From: Rubrivivax sp.
Lineage (GTDB): Bacteria > Pseudomonadota > Gammaproteobacteria > Burkholderiales > Burkholderiaceae_C
Direction of reading: 5' to 3'
DNA length: 64,000 nucleotides
Assembly: GCA_030653385.1 (NCBI GenBank)
Contig: JAURZM010000032.1
Span: forward strand, 62,001-126,000
This document shows, piece after piece, positions 26,472 to 35,558 of the stretch. Within the stretch, counting starts at the first letter, position 1. Each line of letters starts with the position of its first letter. Below the pieces are notes generated by a model that had not been told where the DNA came from, made no database searches, and worked only from the letters and a program-made list of their open reading frames with translations. Both the position numbers and the translations under genes were made by a program.

Positions 26472-27764
26472 ATGAAACAGGGGCTGGCGCGCGGCGCCTA
26501 TTCGCTGCTGCTGCGCATCGCCACGCCGCTGTACCTCGCGCGGCTGTGGTGGCGCGGGCGGCAAGAGCCGGCTTACCGCCAGTGGTGGTCTGAACGCCTG
26601 GGGCGCAGCGATGTTTCCGCCGCGCCCGGCCGCCTGTGGTTGCATGCCGTTTCGCTGGGCGAAACACGCGCCGCCGTGCCGCTCGTCGATGCACTGCGCG
26701 CCCTGCGGCCCGACTTGTGCCTGCTGCTCACACACGGCACCGCCACGGGCCGCGACGCGGGTCGCGCGCTTTTGCAAGCAGGTGATGCCCAGGCCTGGCT
26801 GCCCTACGACACGCCCGGTGCGGTGCGGCGCTTCCTGCAGCTTCACCGGCCGGCCGTCGGCGTGATCATGGAAACCGAGGTCTGGCCGAACCTGCTGCAC
26901 GCGGCCAAAGCCGCGGGTGTGCCTTTGGTGCTGGCCAATGCCCGTTTGTCCGAGCGCAGCGAAAACAAGGGCCAGCGCCTGGCAGCCTTGATGCATCCGG
27001 CCATGGCCTGTTTCGCGCAGGTGCTGGCGCAAACCGAAGCCGACGCACAGCGGCTGCGCCATTCGGGTGCACGCAACGTTCAGGTGACAGGCAATCTGAA
27101 GTTCGACATGACACCCAGGCCCGACTTGCTGGCCCGGGGCCAGTCATGGCGGCGCTGCAGCCCACGCGCCGTGGTGCTGGCGGCGGTGACGCGCGAAGGT
27201 GAAGAAGCCCCTTTGCTGCAGGCCTGGCGACAACTGCCGCAGCCGCGGCCCTTGCTTTTCATCGTGCCGCGCCACCCGCAGCGTTTCGACGAGGTGGCCG
27301 CACTCGTCGAGCAGGCGGGTTTCACCTTGTCGCGCCGCAGTGCCTGGGGCGACGCGGCGCCAAGCGACAGCGCCGCCGATGTCTGGCTGGGTGACAGCCT
27401 GGGTGAAATGCCGGCCTACTACGCCGCTGCCGACGTGGCGCTCCTGGGCGGCAGTTTTGCACCGCTGGGCGGCCAGAACCTGATCGAAGCGGCTGCCTGC
27501 GGCTGCCCGCTGGTGATGGGGCCGCACACCTTCAACTTCGCCCAGGCCGCCGAGCTGGCGCTGGCCGCCGGCGCGGCGTGGAGGGTGCCAGGCATCGAAC
27601 AAGGGGTGCGGCAGGCCGTGGCCCTGGCCGCCAACCCCGAGCGGCCCCTGCTGGCCAGTCGCGCCAGGGCTTTCGCCGCCGAGCACCGCGGTGCGGCTGC
27701 GCGCATGGCCAGCCAGGTGCTGGCCTTCTGGCCCGATGAGGCAGCCGGGCGAACCGGCACCTGA
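26472..27764 (+). CDS. waaA: 3-deoxy-D-manno-octulosonic acid (Kdo) transferase
   Basis: A 430-residue inner-membrane-anchored glycosyltransferase that adds Kdo to lipid A. An N-terminal hydrophobic segment (GAYSLLLRIATPLYLARLWW) is followed by the glycosyltransferase N domain with WLHAVSLGETRAAVPLVDAL and METEVWPNLLHAAKAAGVPL. The C-terminal domain shows LGGSFAPLGGQNLIEAAACG. These are signature WaaA segments. ATG 26472 (MKQGLARGAYS) is used over an upstream in-frame start because the anchor normally begins the protein. Confidence 0.92.
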   Translation: MKQGLARGAYSLLLRIATPLYLARLWWRGRQEPAYRQWWSERLGRSDVSAAPGRLWLHAVSLGETRAAVPLVDALRALRPDLCLLLTHGTATGRDAGRALLQAGDAQAWLPYDTPGAVRRFLQLHRPAVGVIMETEVWPNLLHAAKAAGVPLVLANARLSERSENKGQRLAALMHPAMACFAQVLAQTEADAQRLRHSGARNVQVTGNLKFDMTPRPDLLARGQSWRRCSPRAVVLAAVTREGEEAPLLQAWRQLPQPRPLLFIVPRHPQRFDEVAALVEQAGFTLSRRSAWGDAAPSDSAADVWLGDSLGEMPAYYAAADVALLGGSFAPLGGQNLIEAAACGCPLVMGPHTFNFAQAAELALAAGAAWRVPGIEQGVRQAVALAANPERPLLASRARAFAAEHRGAAARMASQVLAFWPDEAAGRTGT

Positions 27765-27785
27765 AGCGGGCCCTTACCGCCCGCT
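27765..27785. terminator. Hairpin between convergent waaA and tolC genes
   Basis: AGCGGGC pairs with GCCCGCT around a 7-base loop in the short gap between the two convergent genes. There is no T-tract on either side, so termination is uncertain. Confidence 0.3.
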
Positions 27786-27795
27786 CAGGCCGTGT

Positions 27796-29160
27796 TCACG
27801 GTGCCAGCAGGCGGTTCAGCCTGTCGATGTCGGCAGCCATCAGCTGCCCCGAGGCCTGCTTCAGCCGCAGCGTGCCCAGCAGCACGTCGTAACGTGCCTT
27901 GGCCAGGTCGCGCTGGGTGCTGAAGAGCTGGGTCTGGGCGTTCAGCACGTCCAGGTTCACCCGCACACCGACGCGGTAACCCAGCTGCGTGGCTTCGAGC
28001 TGCAGCTTGGTGGACGCTTCGGCGGCTTCCAGCGCCTTCACCTGCGACAGGCCCGACTGCACGCCGAAGTAGGCCACGCGCGTGCCCTGGGCGACACCGC
28101 GGCGCGCCGCTTCGACGTCGTTGCGGGCTTTTTCTTCCAGCAGCAGCGTTTCCTTGATGCGGTTCTGCGTGGCACCGCCGGTGTACAGCGGCCAGTTCAT
28201 CTGCACGCCGATGCTGGCCACGGCGCTGGTGCCAGCGCTGCGGCTCAGGTTGGGCAGCGTGCCGCGGGCGTCCGAACCGCTGATCGACGCCACGGCATCG
28301 AGCGTCGGTGATTCGGCAGCGCGGGCCTTGCTGATTTCCAGCGTCGCCACTTCCAGCCCGGCACGCGCACGGCGCACCGAGGGGTGTTGCTGGTCGGCCA
28401 CGGTGACCCACTCTTCGGCATTCGCCGGCATCGGCGAGGGCAGTTCCACCGGCACACGCAGCGGCTTGGGCGCAACGGCCCCCTTGCCCACCAGCGTGTC
28501 CAGCGCGATGCGTTTGGCGCGCAGGTCGTTTTCGGCGGCCAGTTCCTGGAAGGTGCCCAGGTCGAAGCGCGACTGCGCTTCACGGGTGTCGGTGATGGTG
28601 GCGGTTCCGACCTCGAAGTTGCGCTTGGCCGAAGCCAACTGCTCGGTGATGGCGGCCTTGTTGGCGCGGGTGGTGGCCAAGGTGTCCTGCGCCGCCAGCA
28701 CGTCGAAGTAGGCCTGCGACAGGCGCACGATCAGGTCTTGTTCGGCGGCGTCCAGGTCGGCCTGCGCCGTGAGCAGCGACTTGCGGGCCTGTTCGATGGT
28801 GACGCCGTTGGCGCGGTTGAACAGCGGATAACGGCCGTTCAGCGCGCCCGACACCGAATGCGTGGACTTCGGGCCGTTGATGGTGGGCGTGTCGGTCTGC
28901 GAGGTGCTGGCGCCGGCGGTGGCGGCCAGCGACGGGCGTACCAGCGCGTCGAACTGCGCGACCCGGAATTCGACCGACTGGAAGCTGGCCCGCGCCGCCA
29001 GGTAGGTGGCGTCAAAGGCCCGGGCACCTTCGTACAACTCTTGCAGGCTCTGCGCACTGGCCCAGCCGGGCAGGGCGGCCAGCAGCAAGGCGGCCAGCGT
29101 GCTGAGCGAGGCCGCTCGGCGGCGGGCCGGCAGTGGCCGTGTGAAGGGGGTCGGGCGCAT
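27796..29160 (-). CDS. tolC: TolC-family outer-membrane channel protein
   Basis: A 454-residue outer-membrane efflux protein that forms the exit duct of type I secretion and RND systems. The signal peptide ends ALPGWASAQ, followed by SLQELYEGARAFDATYLAAR. The two repeated helical halves are visible (LSQAYFDVLAAQDTLATTRA and VAYFGVQSGLSQVKALEAAE), ending GYRVGVRVNLDVLNAQTQLF. It is the last gene of the Pcm-like / rhodanese / tolC set; the RND pump genes upstream on the same strand are likely partners. Confidence 0.92.
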   Translation of the reverse strand: MRPTPFTRPLPARRRAASLSTLAALLLAALPGWASAQSLQELYEGARAFDATYLAARASFQSVEFRVAQFDALVRPSLAATAGASTSQTDTPTINGPKSTHSVSGALNGRYPLFNRANGVTIEQARKSLLTAQADLDAAEQDLIVRLSQAYFDVLAAQDTLATTRANKAAITEQLASAKRNFEVGTATITDTREAQSRFDLGTFQELAAENDLRAKRIALDTLVGKGAVAPKPLRVPVELPSPMPANAEEWVTVADQQHPSVRRARAGLEVATLEISKARAAESPTLDAVASISGSDARGTLPNLSRSAGTSAVASIGVQMNWPLYTGGATQNRIKETLLLEEKARNDVEAARRGVAQGTRVAYFGVQSGLSQVKALEAAEASTKLQLEATQLGYRVGVRVNLDVLNAQTQLFSTQRDLAKARYDVLLGTLRLKQASGQLMAADIDRLNRLLAP

Positions 29161-29197
29161 GCGGGGTTCCTTGGGAAGTTGTCGTTGGGCGCGGCGT

Positions 29198-29527
29198 TCA
29201 GTACCGCGGCACGGCACGGTCGACCTGCGTGGACCAGGCGTCCACGCCGCTGGCGAGGTTATAGACGGGGCCGAGGCCTTGCCGCATCAGGAATGCGACG
29301 ACCTGCGCGCTGCGGGCCCCGTGATGGCAGATACAGACGACGGGCTGCGAGCTCGGCAGTTCGCCAAGCCGCTGCGGCAGCTCTTGCATGGGGATGTGCA
29401 GCGCCGTGGTGCCGGGCAGCGTGATGCGTGCCAGCTGCACTTCCCAGCCCTCGCGCACGTCCAGCAGGCAGGTACCGGGGTGGGCCGCGACAAAGGCCTG
29501 CAGTTCGTTGACGTTCAGCGACTGCAT
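29198..29527 (-). CDS. Rhodanese-like domain protein
   Basis: A 109-residue single-domain rhodanese that transfers sulfane sulfur. It has LLDVREGWEVQLARI, and the active-site loop ICHHGARSAQVVAF carries the persulfide Cys. The rest (YNLASGVDAWSTQV) matches the domain end. The ATG is 4 bases beyond the Pcm-like gene stop, so the two are co-transcribed; tolC starts 37 bases downstream. The same order is common in Burkholderiales. Confidence 0.9.
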   Translation of the reverse strand: MQSLNVNELQAFVAAHPGTCLLDVREGWEVQLARITLPGTTALHIPMQELPQRLGELPSSQPVVCICHHGARSAQVVAFLMRQGLGPVYNLASGVDAWSTQVDRAVPRY

Positions 29528-29531
29528 GGGC

Positions 29532-30206
29532 CTAGAAGCTGAAACGGCTTGGCTCGTCGAAGCCTTCCAGGCGCGGTGCGACGGTGTCGAACAGGTCGGT
29601 TTGCGACCAGGCGGTGTCACCGACTCGGGTGAACAGTTGCGCACGCATGATCGGCAGTTCGCCCACCACGGCGGCCAGCCGGCCACCGGGTTTGAGCTGT
29701 TGCAGCAAGGCCTTGGGCACCGCCGCCACCGAGCCCGACAGCAGGATCACGTCGAACGGCCCTTCGGCAGCCAGGCCCTGAGCGCCTTCGGCTGCGCTGA
29801 CCTGTTGCACGGTGGTGTTGGCCACACCGTTGCGGGCCAGGTTCTCGCGCGCCATCTGCACCAGCGGCAGGCGGCATTCCAGCGTCGTGACCTGCTGCGC
29901 GCGGTGGGCCAGCAAAGCGGCCATGAAACCCGAGCCGGTGCCCACTTCGAGCACGTTTTCGTGGCGCTGCACCTGCAGTGCCTGCAGCAGCCGAGCTTCG
30001 ACCTTGGGTTCCAGCATGCAAGGTCCCGCAGCGTCACCTTCCAGCAGCGGCACCTGGGTGTCGACAAAAGCCAGCGCGCGGTGATGCGGCGGCACGAAGT
30101 CTTCACGCCGCACGCTGGCCAGCAGCGACAACACGGCCGGGTCGAGCACGTCCCAGGGGCGAATCTGCTGCTCGATCATGTTGAAACGGGCGAGTTCGGT
30201 GTTCAT
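29532..30206 (-). CDS. Protein-L-isoaspartate O-methyltransferase-like protein
   Basis: A 224-residue SAM-dependent methyltransferase of the Pcm family. The SAM-binding motif is VLEVGTGSGFMAALLAH and the family N-terminus is ARFNMIEQQIRPWDVLD. It has LLEGDAAGPCMLEPKVEARLL where true Pcm has a Ser/Thr-rich substrate loop, so isoaspartate repair activity is not certain. First gene of the Pcm-like / rhodanese / tolC operon, downstream of the RND pump gene. Confidence 0.85.
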   Translation of the reverse strand: MNTELARFNMIEQQIRPWDVLDPAVLSLLASVRREDFVPPHHRALAFVDTQVPLLEGDAAGPCMLEPKVEARLLQALQVQRHENVLEVGTGSGFMAALLAHRAQQVTTLECRLPLVQMARENLARNGVANTTVQQVSAAEGAQGLAAEGPFDVILLSGSVAAVPKALLQQLKPGGRLAAVVGELPIMRAQLFTRVGDTAWSQTDLFDTVAPRLEGFDEPSRFSF

Positions 30207-30231
30207 GTTTATACGGGTAAGGGTATCAGAA

Positions 30232-30249
30232 GAATCGGTTCCCCGATTC
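30232..30249 (-). terminator. Short hairpin after the RND pump gene
   Basis: GAATCGG pairs with CCGATTC around a 4-base loop at the RND stop codon, followed on the minus strand by TTCTGAT. This is a weak terminator or attenuator between the pump and the Pcm-like gene. Confidence 0.35.
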
Positions 30250-33200
30250 TATGGGGCTGCCTTGACGGCAGGCTGTCCGGGCGTGGCCAGCGCAGGCCGG
30301 GCGCCCAGACGGTGTTTGGCCCAGACCGACAGATCGTCCAGCCAGCAGTACACCACCGGCACCACCACCAGCGTCAGCAGAGAAGACGTGATCACGCCGC
30401 CGATGACCGCCTGCCCCATCGGCGCCCGCTGCTCGCTGCCTTCGGTCAGCGCGAAAGCCAGCGGCACCATGCCGAAGACCATGGCCAAGGTGGTCATCAG
30501 GATCGGCCGCAGCCGCACCCGCGCGGCTTCGAGCAGCGCAGCGGACCGTTCCAGGCCGCGCACCAGGGTGCCGTCGGGCGACAGGTGGTCTTCACGCGCG
30601 CGGATCGCAAAGTCCACCAGCAGGATGGCGTTTTTGGTCACCAGGCCCATCAGCATGACCACGCCGATGACCGAAAACATGTTCAGCGTGCTTTGGAACA
30701 GCAGCAGTGCCGCCACCACGCCGATCAGCGTCAGCGGCAGGCTGCTCATCAGTGCCAGCGGCTGCAGGAAGCTCTTGAACTGGCTGGCCAGGATCATGTA
30801 GATGAAAACCACCCCCAGCGCCAACGCGCCGACGGCGTAGCTGAAGGATTCCTGCATGTTCTTGGTGCTGCCACCGAAGCTGTAGCGGTAACCCGGCGGC
30901 CAGGCCATGCGGTCCAGCAGGGCGCGGATGTCGGCGCTGACCTCGCCGCTGCTGCGGCCAGTGACGGGATCAGCATTGGCGTCGATGTTGACTTCGCGGT
31001 TCAGGTCGCGCCGGTTGATCTGGTTGGGGCCGGTGGCGCTGCGCACATCGGCCACCTGGGACAGACGCACGACCCGCGCACTGCCATCGGCGTTGGCACC
31101 GATGACCAGCGGCAGTTCGGACAGGTCTTTCATGCTGTTGCGGCTGTCGGGTGCCAGGCGCAGGCGCACGTCGTAGTTTTCGCCGTCGCTGGCGCGCCAG
31201 CTGCCCACCGAGGTGCCGGCCACCAGCACCCGCAAGGTGTTGGCCAGGGTGTTGACGCTCAGGCCCAGGTCGGCGGCGGCGTCGCGTTTCACGTCCACCG
31301 CGATGGTGGGTTTGTCGGGCTTGAGCGTGCTGTCCAGGTCGGTCAGGCCGGGTATCTGGCGCAGCTGCGGCATCAGCTGTCGCGTGATGCGTTCCAGCTC
31401 GCCCAGGTCGGGGCCCTGCACGCTGAAGACGATGCTCTTGCTGCCCCCCAGGTCGGTGACACCGATGTTGGTGACGGTGATGCCGGGGATGCGTTCCATG
31501 CGCTCGCGCATCGGCACCGCCAGGTCGGACACGCTGCGCTGCCGGTCCTTGCGGTTGGTCAGGCGCACGTAGACCGAGCCGTAGATCTTGCCCGCCGCGA
31601 AGCCGCTGTTGATGGTGGTGACGGTGTGTTTGACCTCGGGCAGCTCGCGCAGCGCCTGGTCGATCTGCTTGGCGCGCATCTCGGTCACTTCCAGCGACGA
31701 ACCCACCGGCGTGTAGAAGTTGATCTGCGTTTCCGAGAAGTCGGCCTTGGGCACAAATTCCTTGCCCACGCCGCCCAGCAGCACGATGGCCAGCACGAAG
31801 GTGGACAGGGCCACCAGCACAGTCTTGACCTTGTGCACCAGCGACCACGCCAGCAGACGCTGGTAACCCCGCGACAGCCATTCGGTGAGAACCTCGAACT
31901 GGCCCGTGACACGGCCCAGCGTGCGGTCGTACAGCGTTTTGGGCGCACCCGGATCGCGGCCATGCGCGGCCGGGTCGTGCCAGACGCTGGACAACATCGG
32001 GTCGAGCGTGAAACTGACGAACATGCTGATCAGCACCGCTGCGACGATGGTGATGCCGAACTCGTGGAAAAACTTGCCCACGATGCCGCCCATGAAACCG
32101 ATGGGCAGGAACACGGCCACGATGGACAGCGTGGTGGCCAGCACCGCCAGGCCGATTTCGTTGGTGCCGTCCAACGCCGCCTGGTGGGCACTCTTGCCCA
32201 TCTTCAGGTGGCGAACGATGTTCTCACGCACGACGATGGCGTCGTCGATCAGCAAACCCACACACAGGCTCAGCGCCATCAGCGTGATGTTGTTGATGGT
32301 GAAGCCGAACACGTACATGAACAGGAAGGTGCCGATCAGCGCGATCGGCAGCGTCAGCCCGGTGATGACGGTGCTGCGCCAGGAATTCAGGAACAGGAAG
32401 ACGATCAGCACCGTCAGCACTGCGCCTTCGATCAGCGTGCGCTGCACATTGGCCACGCTGACGCGGATGCTGCGCGAGTTGTCGCGGTTGATCTCGGTGC
32501 GGATGTGCGGCGGTGTCAGTGCCTTGGATTCGTCGAGCGCCCGCACCAACCCGTCGACCACGGCGATGGTGTTTTCGCCCTGGCTCTTCTGCACGCTGAG
32601 CAGCACCGTGCGCTGGCCGTTGTACAGCGCCAGGCTTTCCAGCTCCTGCGGGCCGTCGACCACGTCGGCCACCTGCCACAGCTTGACCACCGTGCCCCCG
32701 GCGTTGGCTGCGCCGCCGGCGGCCGTGGTCTTGCGGGCGACCACGATGTCGCGGAAGTCACGCGGGGTTTTCAGCCGCGCGTTGATCTGCACCACACGGT
32801 CTTGTTCGGCCGAGCGGATGTTGCCCAGCGGCAGTTCCTGGTTTTCGCTGCGCAGCGCAGCGGCCACCTGTTCGGTGCTGACACCCAGCGCTTCCATCGC
32901 CGCCGGTTTCAGGTGGATGCTGACCTGGCGCTGCACACCGCCCACCACGCTGACGGCGCCCACGCCACGCACGTTTTCCAGCTTCTTCTGCAGCACCTGG
33001 GTGGCCCAGGTGGTCAGCTCCTGCGGCGTGGCCTTGCCATCGGTGGCCAGCACGGCCACGTTGAAGATGGGCTGTGCAGCGGGGTCGAAACGCGAGATGC
33101 GCGGATCCTTGACCTCTTCGCGCAGCAGCGGGCGGATCAGCGACACCTTTTCACGCACGTCATCTGCGGCCTTGCGGCCATCGGCATCGAGGTTGAATTC

Positions 33201-33479
33201 GATGATCACCACCGCCACACCTTCGTAGGAGCGTGAGTACAGCGAGCTGATGCCGGCGATGGTGTTGACGGCTTCTTCGATCTTCTTCGTGACCTCGGCC
33301 TCAACGATTTCGGGGCTGGCGCCGGGGTAGTCCATCGACACCACGACGGTGGGGAAGTCGATGTTCGGAAACTGGTCCAGGCTCAGGCGCTGGTAGCTGA
33401 ACAAACCCAGCACCACGAAGGCCAGCATGACCATCACGGCCATCACCGGGTTGGCGATCGACACACGGGTGAACCACAT
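30249..33479 (-). CDS. RND-family multidrug efflux pump, inner-membrane subunit
   Basis: A 1,076-residue proton-driven exporter. The start is typical (MWFTRVSIANPVMAVMVMLA followed by DQFPNIDFPTVVVS). There are twelve expected membrane helices in the standard 1+5+1+5 layout. The TM4 proton-relay acids are in LCVGLLIDDAIVVRENIVRH, and the C-terminal half has MLMGLVTKNAILLVDFAIRAR. It is most like the MdtB/MdtC and MuxB-type heavy-branch pumps. Substrate is unknown. It sits 12 bases downstream of its adaptor gene and upstream of a tolC gene that could complete the tripartite pump. Confidence 0.92.
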   Translation of the reverse strand: MWFTRVSIANPVMAVMVMLAFVVLGLFSYQRLSLDQFPNIDFPTVVVSMDYPGASPEIVEAEVTKKIEEAVNTIAGISSLYSRSYEGVAVVIIEFNLDADGRKAADDVREKVSLIRPLLREEVKDPRISRFDPAAQPIFNVAVLATDGKATPQELTTWATQVLQKKLENVRGVGAVSVVGGVQRQVSIHLKPAAMEALGVSTEQVAAALRSENQELPLGNIRSAEQDRVVQINARLKTPRDFRDIVVARKTTAAGGAANAGGTVVKLWQVADVVDGPQELESLALYNGQRTVLLSVQKSQGENTIAVVDGLVRALDESKALTPPHIRTEINRDNSRSIRVSVANVQRTLIEGAVLTVLIVFLFLNSWRSTVITGLTLPIALIGTFLFMYVFGFTINNITLMALSLCVGLLIDDAIVVRENIVRHLKMGKSAHQAALDGTNEIGLAVLATTLSIVAVFLPIGFMGGIVGKFFHEFGITIVAAVLISMFVSFTLDPMLSSVWHDPAAHGRDPGAPKTLYDRTLGRVTGQFEVLTEWLSRGYQRLLAWSLVHKVKTVLVALSTFVLAIVLLGGVGKEFVPKADFSETQINFYTPVGSSLEVTEMRAKQIDQALRELPEVKHTVTTINSGFAAGKIYGSVYVRLTNRKDRQRSVSDLAVPMRERMERIPGITVTNIGVTDLGGSKSIVFSVQGPDLGELERITRQLMPQLRQIPGLTDLDSTLKPDKPTIAVDVKRDAAADLGLSVNTLANTLRVLVAGTSVGSWRASDGENYDVRLRLAPDSRNSMKDLSELPLVIGANADGSARVVRLSQVADVRSATGPNQINRRDLNREVNIDANADPVTGRSSGEVSADIRALLDRMAWPPGYRYSFGGSTKNMQESFSYAVGALALGVVFIYMILASQFKSFLQPLALMSSLPLTLIGVVAALLLFQSTLNMFSVIGVVMLMGLVTKNAILLVDFAIRAREDHLSPDGTLVRGLERSAALLEAARVRLRPILMTTLAMVFGMVPLAFALTEGSEQRAPMGQAVIGGVITSSLLTLVVVPVVYCWLDDLSVWAKHRLGARPALATPGQPAVKAAP

Positions 33480-33491
33480 GGTGCGGTGGCT

Positions 33492-34718
33492 TCAGCGTGG
33501 GGTGGCGGGCGGGGAAGGTGCAGCCGGTGCAGCCACGACCGCTGCCGCGGCCGGGCCCGTGGGTGCACCGCCGCCAGCACCCGGCAAGGTCAGCCGCGTG
33601 CCTTCGCGCAGTGTGCCCACGGTGCCCCGCAACACCGGGGTGCCGGCTTCCAGCCCGGCGGTGATCTCGATGCCGGCTTCCAGCTGGCCGTCGATCAGCA
33701 CATCACCGCGTGAGCCGGTGCTCACCCCGGTGGCCTTGGCGAGGCCATCGCCGACGGTCAGCAGATAGGGTCGTGACTGGTCCAGGCGCAGGGCCGTGGC
33801 CGGCACCACCAAGGCCGACTTGCGCTGCAGTTCGATGCTGCCGCGTGCAAACAGCCCCTGGCGCAGACCAGCTGCGCTGGCGCCCGGCGCCAGTTCCAAG
33901 TAGGCCAGCACAGCGCGCGTGCCGGTCTGCGCGCTGGGGTTGATGCGCACCACCCGGGCAGTCACGGCTGCGGCCAGGCCGTCGATCTGCACCAGCGCGG
34001 TTTGCCCCACACGCAGCTGCACCACGTCTTCGGGTGCCACGGCGGCTTCCAGTTCCAGGCGGCTCAGGTCGACGATTTCGACGATGCGGGCGTCCAGATT
34101 GACACGTTCGCCGGGCTGCACCAGCCGCTGGGCCACGAGGCCGGCGATGGGCGCGCGGACTTCGCTGTCCCGCACCGCCTTGCGTGCGATCTCCGCGGCG
34201 GCACGCGCAGCCTGCAGCGATGCGTTGGCGCCGGCCGCACTGCTGACCGAGGTGTCGAGTGCGTTGCGCGAGATGAAGCCCTGGTCGACCAGCGCCTTGT
34301 TGTTGTCCAGCGTGCGCTGTGCGATGTCGAGCTGGGCCTGTGCCGCGCGTGCCTGGTCTTCGGCCTGGCGCAGGCGCAGCTGGTATTCGGTGCTGTCCAG
34401 CTGGCCGATCAACTGGCCGGCACTGACACGGTCGCCTTCGCGCACCAGCAGGCTCTTGACTTCGCCGGCCACACGGGCCTTGACGATGGCGCTGCTCACC
34501 GCCTTCAAGCTGCCTGTGACGGCCAGCGTGGTGCGCAACTCGGCATGTGCCGCCACGGTGATGTCGCCGGCAGCCAGCTGAATGCCCTGTGTCGCCGCCT
34601 CACTGGCAGCGGCCACGGGGGTTGCAATGGGCTTGGGCGCCAACACCCAGCGCGCGGCCAGCGCAGCCAGCACCACGGTGGCCACCGCAGCGGCAATGCC
34701 GATCGTTTTTCTGTTCAT
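33492..34718 (-). CDS. RND periplasmic adaptor (membrane fusion protein)
   Basis: A 408-residue adaptor anchored in the inner membrane by one N-terminal helix (GIAAAVATVVLAALAARWVL). A lipoyl half-motif (VKARVAGEVKSLLVREGDRV), a coiled-coil hairpin (LDNNKALVDQGFISRNALDT) and the beta-barrel region (RLVQPGERVNLDARIVEIVD) follow in the usual order. The tail is Ala/Pro-rich. Its start overlaps the TetR stop by 4 bases, so regulator, adaptor and pump form one operon. Confidence 0.92.
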   Translation of the reverse strand: MNRKTIGIAAAVATVVLAALAARWVLAPKPIATPVAAASEAATQGIQLAAGDITVAAHAELRTTLAVTGSLKAVSSAIVKARVAGEVKSLLVREGDRVSAGQLIGQLDSTEYQLRLRQAEDQARAAQAQLDIAQRTLDNNKALVDQGFISRNALDTSVSSAAGANASLQAARAAAEIARKAVRDSEVRAPIAGLVAQRLVQPGERVNLDARIVEIVDLSRLELEAAVAPEDVVQLRVGQTALVQIDGLAAAVTARVVRINPSAQTGTRAVLAYLELAPGASAAGLRQGLFARGSIELQRKSALVVPATALRLDQSRPYLLTVGDGLAKATGVSTGSRGDVLIDGQLEAGIEITAGLEAGTPVLRGTVGTLREGTRLTLPGAGGGAPTGPAAAAVVAAPAAPSPPATPR

Positions 34719-35377
34719 TGGGGTGGCGGTGTCCGAACTTCCAAACCGCGCAGCACCAGGTCCAGGTGGGTGTCGAGCACCAACGTCGGGTCGACCTCGG
34801 CCCCTTGCCCGGGGCAGGCGCCGAAAGAGTGGCGGTGAATGGCCATGAAGATCACCGGAGCCATCAGCGCCAGTGCCACTTCGTGCAGCGGCATCGGCCG
34901 GAATTCACCGCGTTCGATGCCGCGCTGCACGCAGCCGCTGAACAGGCGGTCGGCAGGCACCATGACCTCGTCGTTGTAGAACTGTGCCAATTCGGGGAAA
35001 TTGCGCACCTCGGCCAGCACGATCTTGTGGATGCCCGCGGCGGGGGTGTTGCCCACCCGCTCCCACCAGGTTTTCAGCAGGCACGACAGCAACTCGCTGC
35101 TGCTGCCTTCGAAGCCGCTGGCCATTTCTTCGCCTTCGGCGATCAGGCTGGACAGGTTCTGCCGCACCACCGCCTTGAAGAGTTCTTCCTTGCTGGGGTA
35201 GTAGAGGTAGAGCGTGCCCTTGGACACCCCGGCCCGTTGTGCAACTTCGTCGGTGCGCGAAGCGGCGAAACCCTTTTCGACAAACAGCGTCAGCGCGGCG
35301 TCCAGCAATTCCTGCGGGCGTGCTTCCTTGCGGCGCTGGCGCGGGCCGGCGTCGGGTGATGGGGAACTCGGATTCAT
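34715..35377 (-). CDS. TetR/AcrR-family transcriptional repressor
   Basis: A 220-residue repressor, first gene of the RND operon. The N-terminal helix-turn-helix reads FAASRTDEVAQRAGVSKGTLYLYYPSKEELF in two halves (residues about 35-65). The C-terminal ligand domain is variable. A perfect inverted repeat 9-22 bases upstream of the ATG is the expected autoregulatory operator, so drug-like ligands should induce the pump and the regulator together. Confidence 0.92.
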   Translation of the reverse strand: MNPSSPSPDAGPRQRRKEARPQELLDAALTLFVEKGFAASRTDEVAQRAGVSKGTLYLYYPSKEELFKAVVRQNLSSLIAEGEEMASGFEGSSSELLSCLLKTWWERVGNTPAAGIHKIVLAEVRNFPELAQFYNDEVMVPADRLFSGCVQRGIERGEFRPMPLHEVALALMAPVIFMAIHRHSFGACPGQGAEVDPTLVLDTHLDLVLRGLEVRTPPPQ

Positions 35378-35385
35378 TTTTAATG

Positions 35386-35399
35386 ACTGACTGGTCAGT
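35386..35399. promoter_or_regulatory. TetR operator: inverted repeat ACTGAC-TG-GTCAGT
   Basis: Perfect 6-base arms with a 2-base centre lie just upstream of the TetR start and resemble operators of AcrR/TtgR-type repressors. It is between the divergent TetR and uppP genes, close to the TetR start codon. Confidence 0.7.
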
Positions 35400-35558
35400 A
35401 ATGCTATGCCTGGCCACCCTGGCGGTCAAGCCGGGCGGATGTCACGGTGCTGGGCTTGCGGTCTGGCGACCATGGGCTTGCGGAAGCCGGGTTCGTGTCT
35501 GTGCTGGCTATCATCCGCCGCCCTTTCAACCCCGACCGCCAGAAGAAAGCCGCCTGTT

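Noticed and set aside
24876..27062. Open frame extending the sensor kinase N-terminally by about 730 residues across phosphohexomutase and waaA genes
   Set aside because: It is antisense to two well-supported genes; a normal kinase N-terminus begins at 24875.
29388..33236. A 1,282-residue open frame antisense to the RND pump and neighbouring genes
   Set aside because: It mirrors coding genes in G/C-rich DNA, is His/Gln/Arg-rich, and has no recognisable domain; the opposite strand encodes clear proteins.
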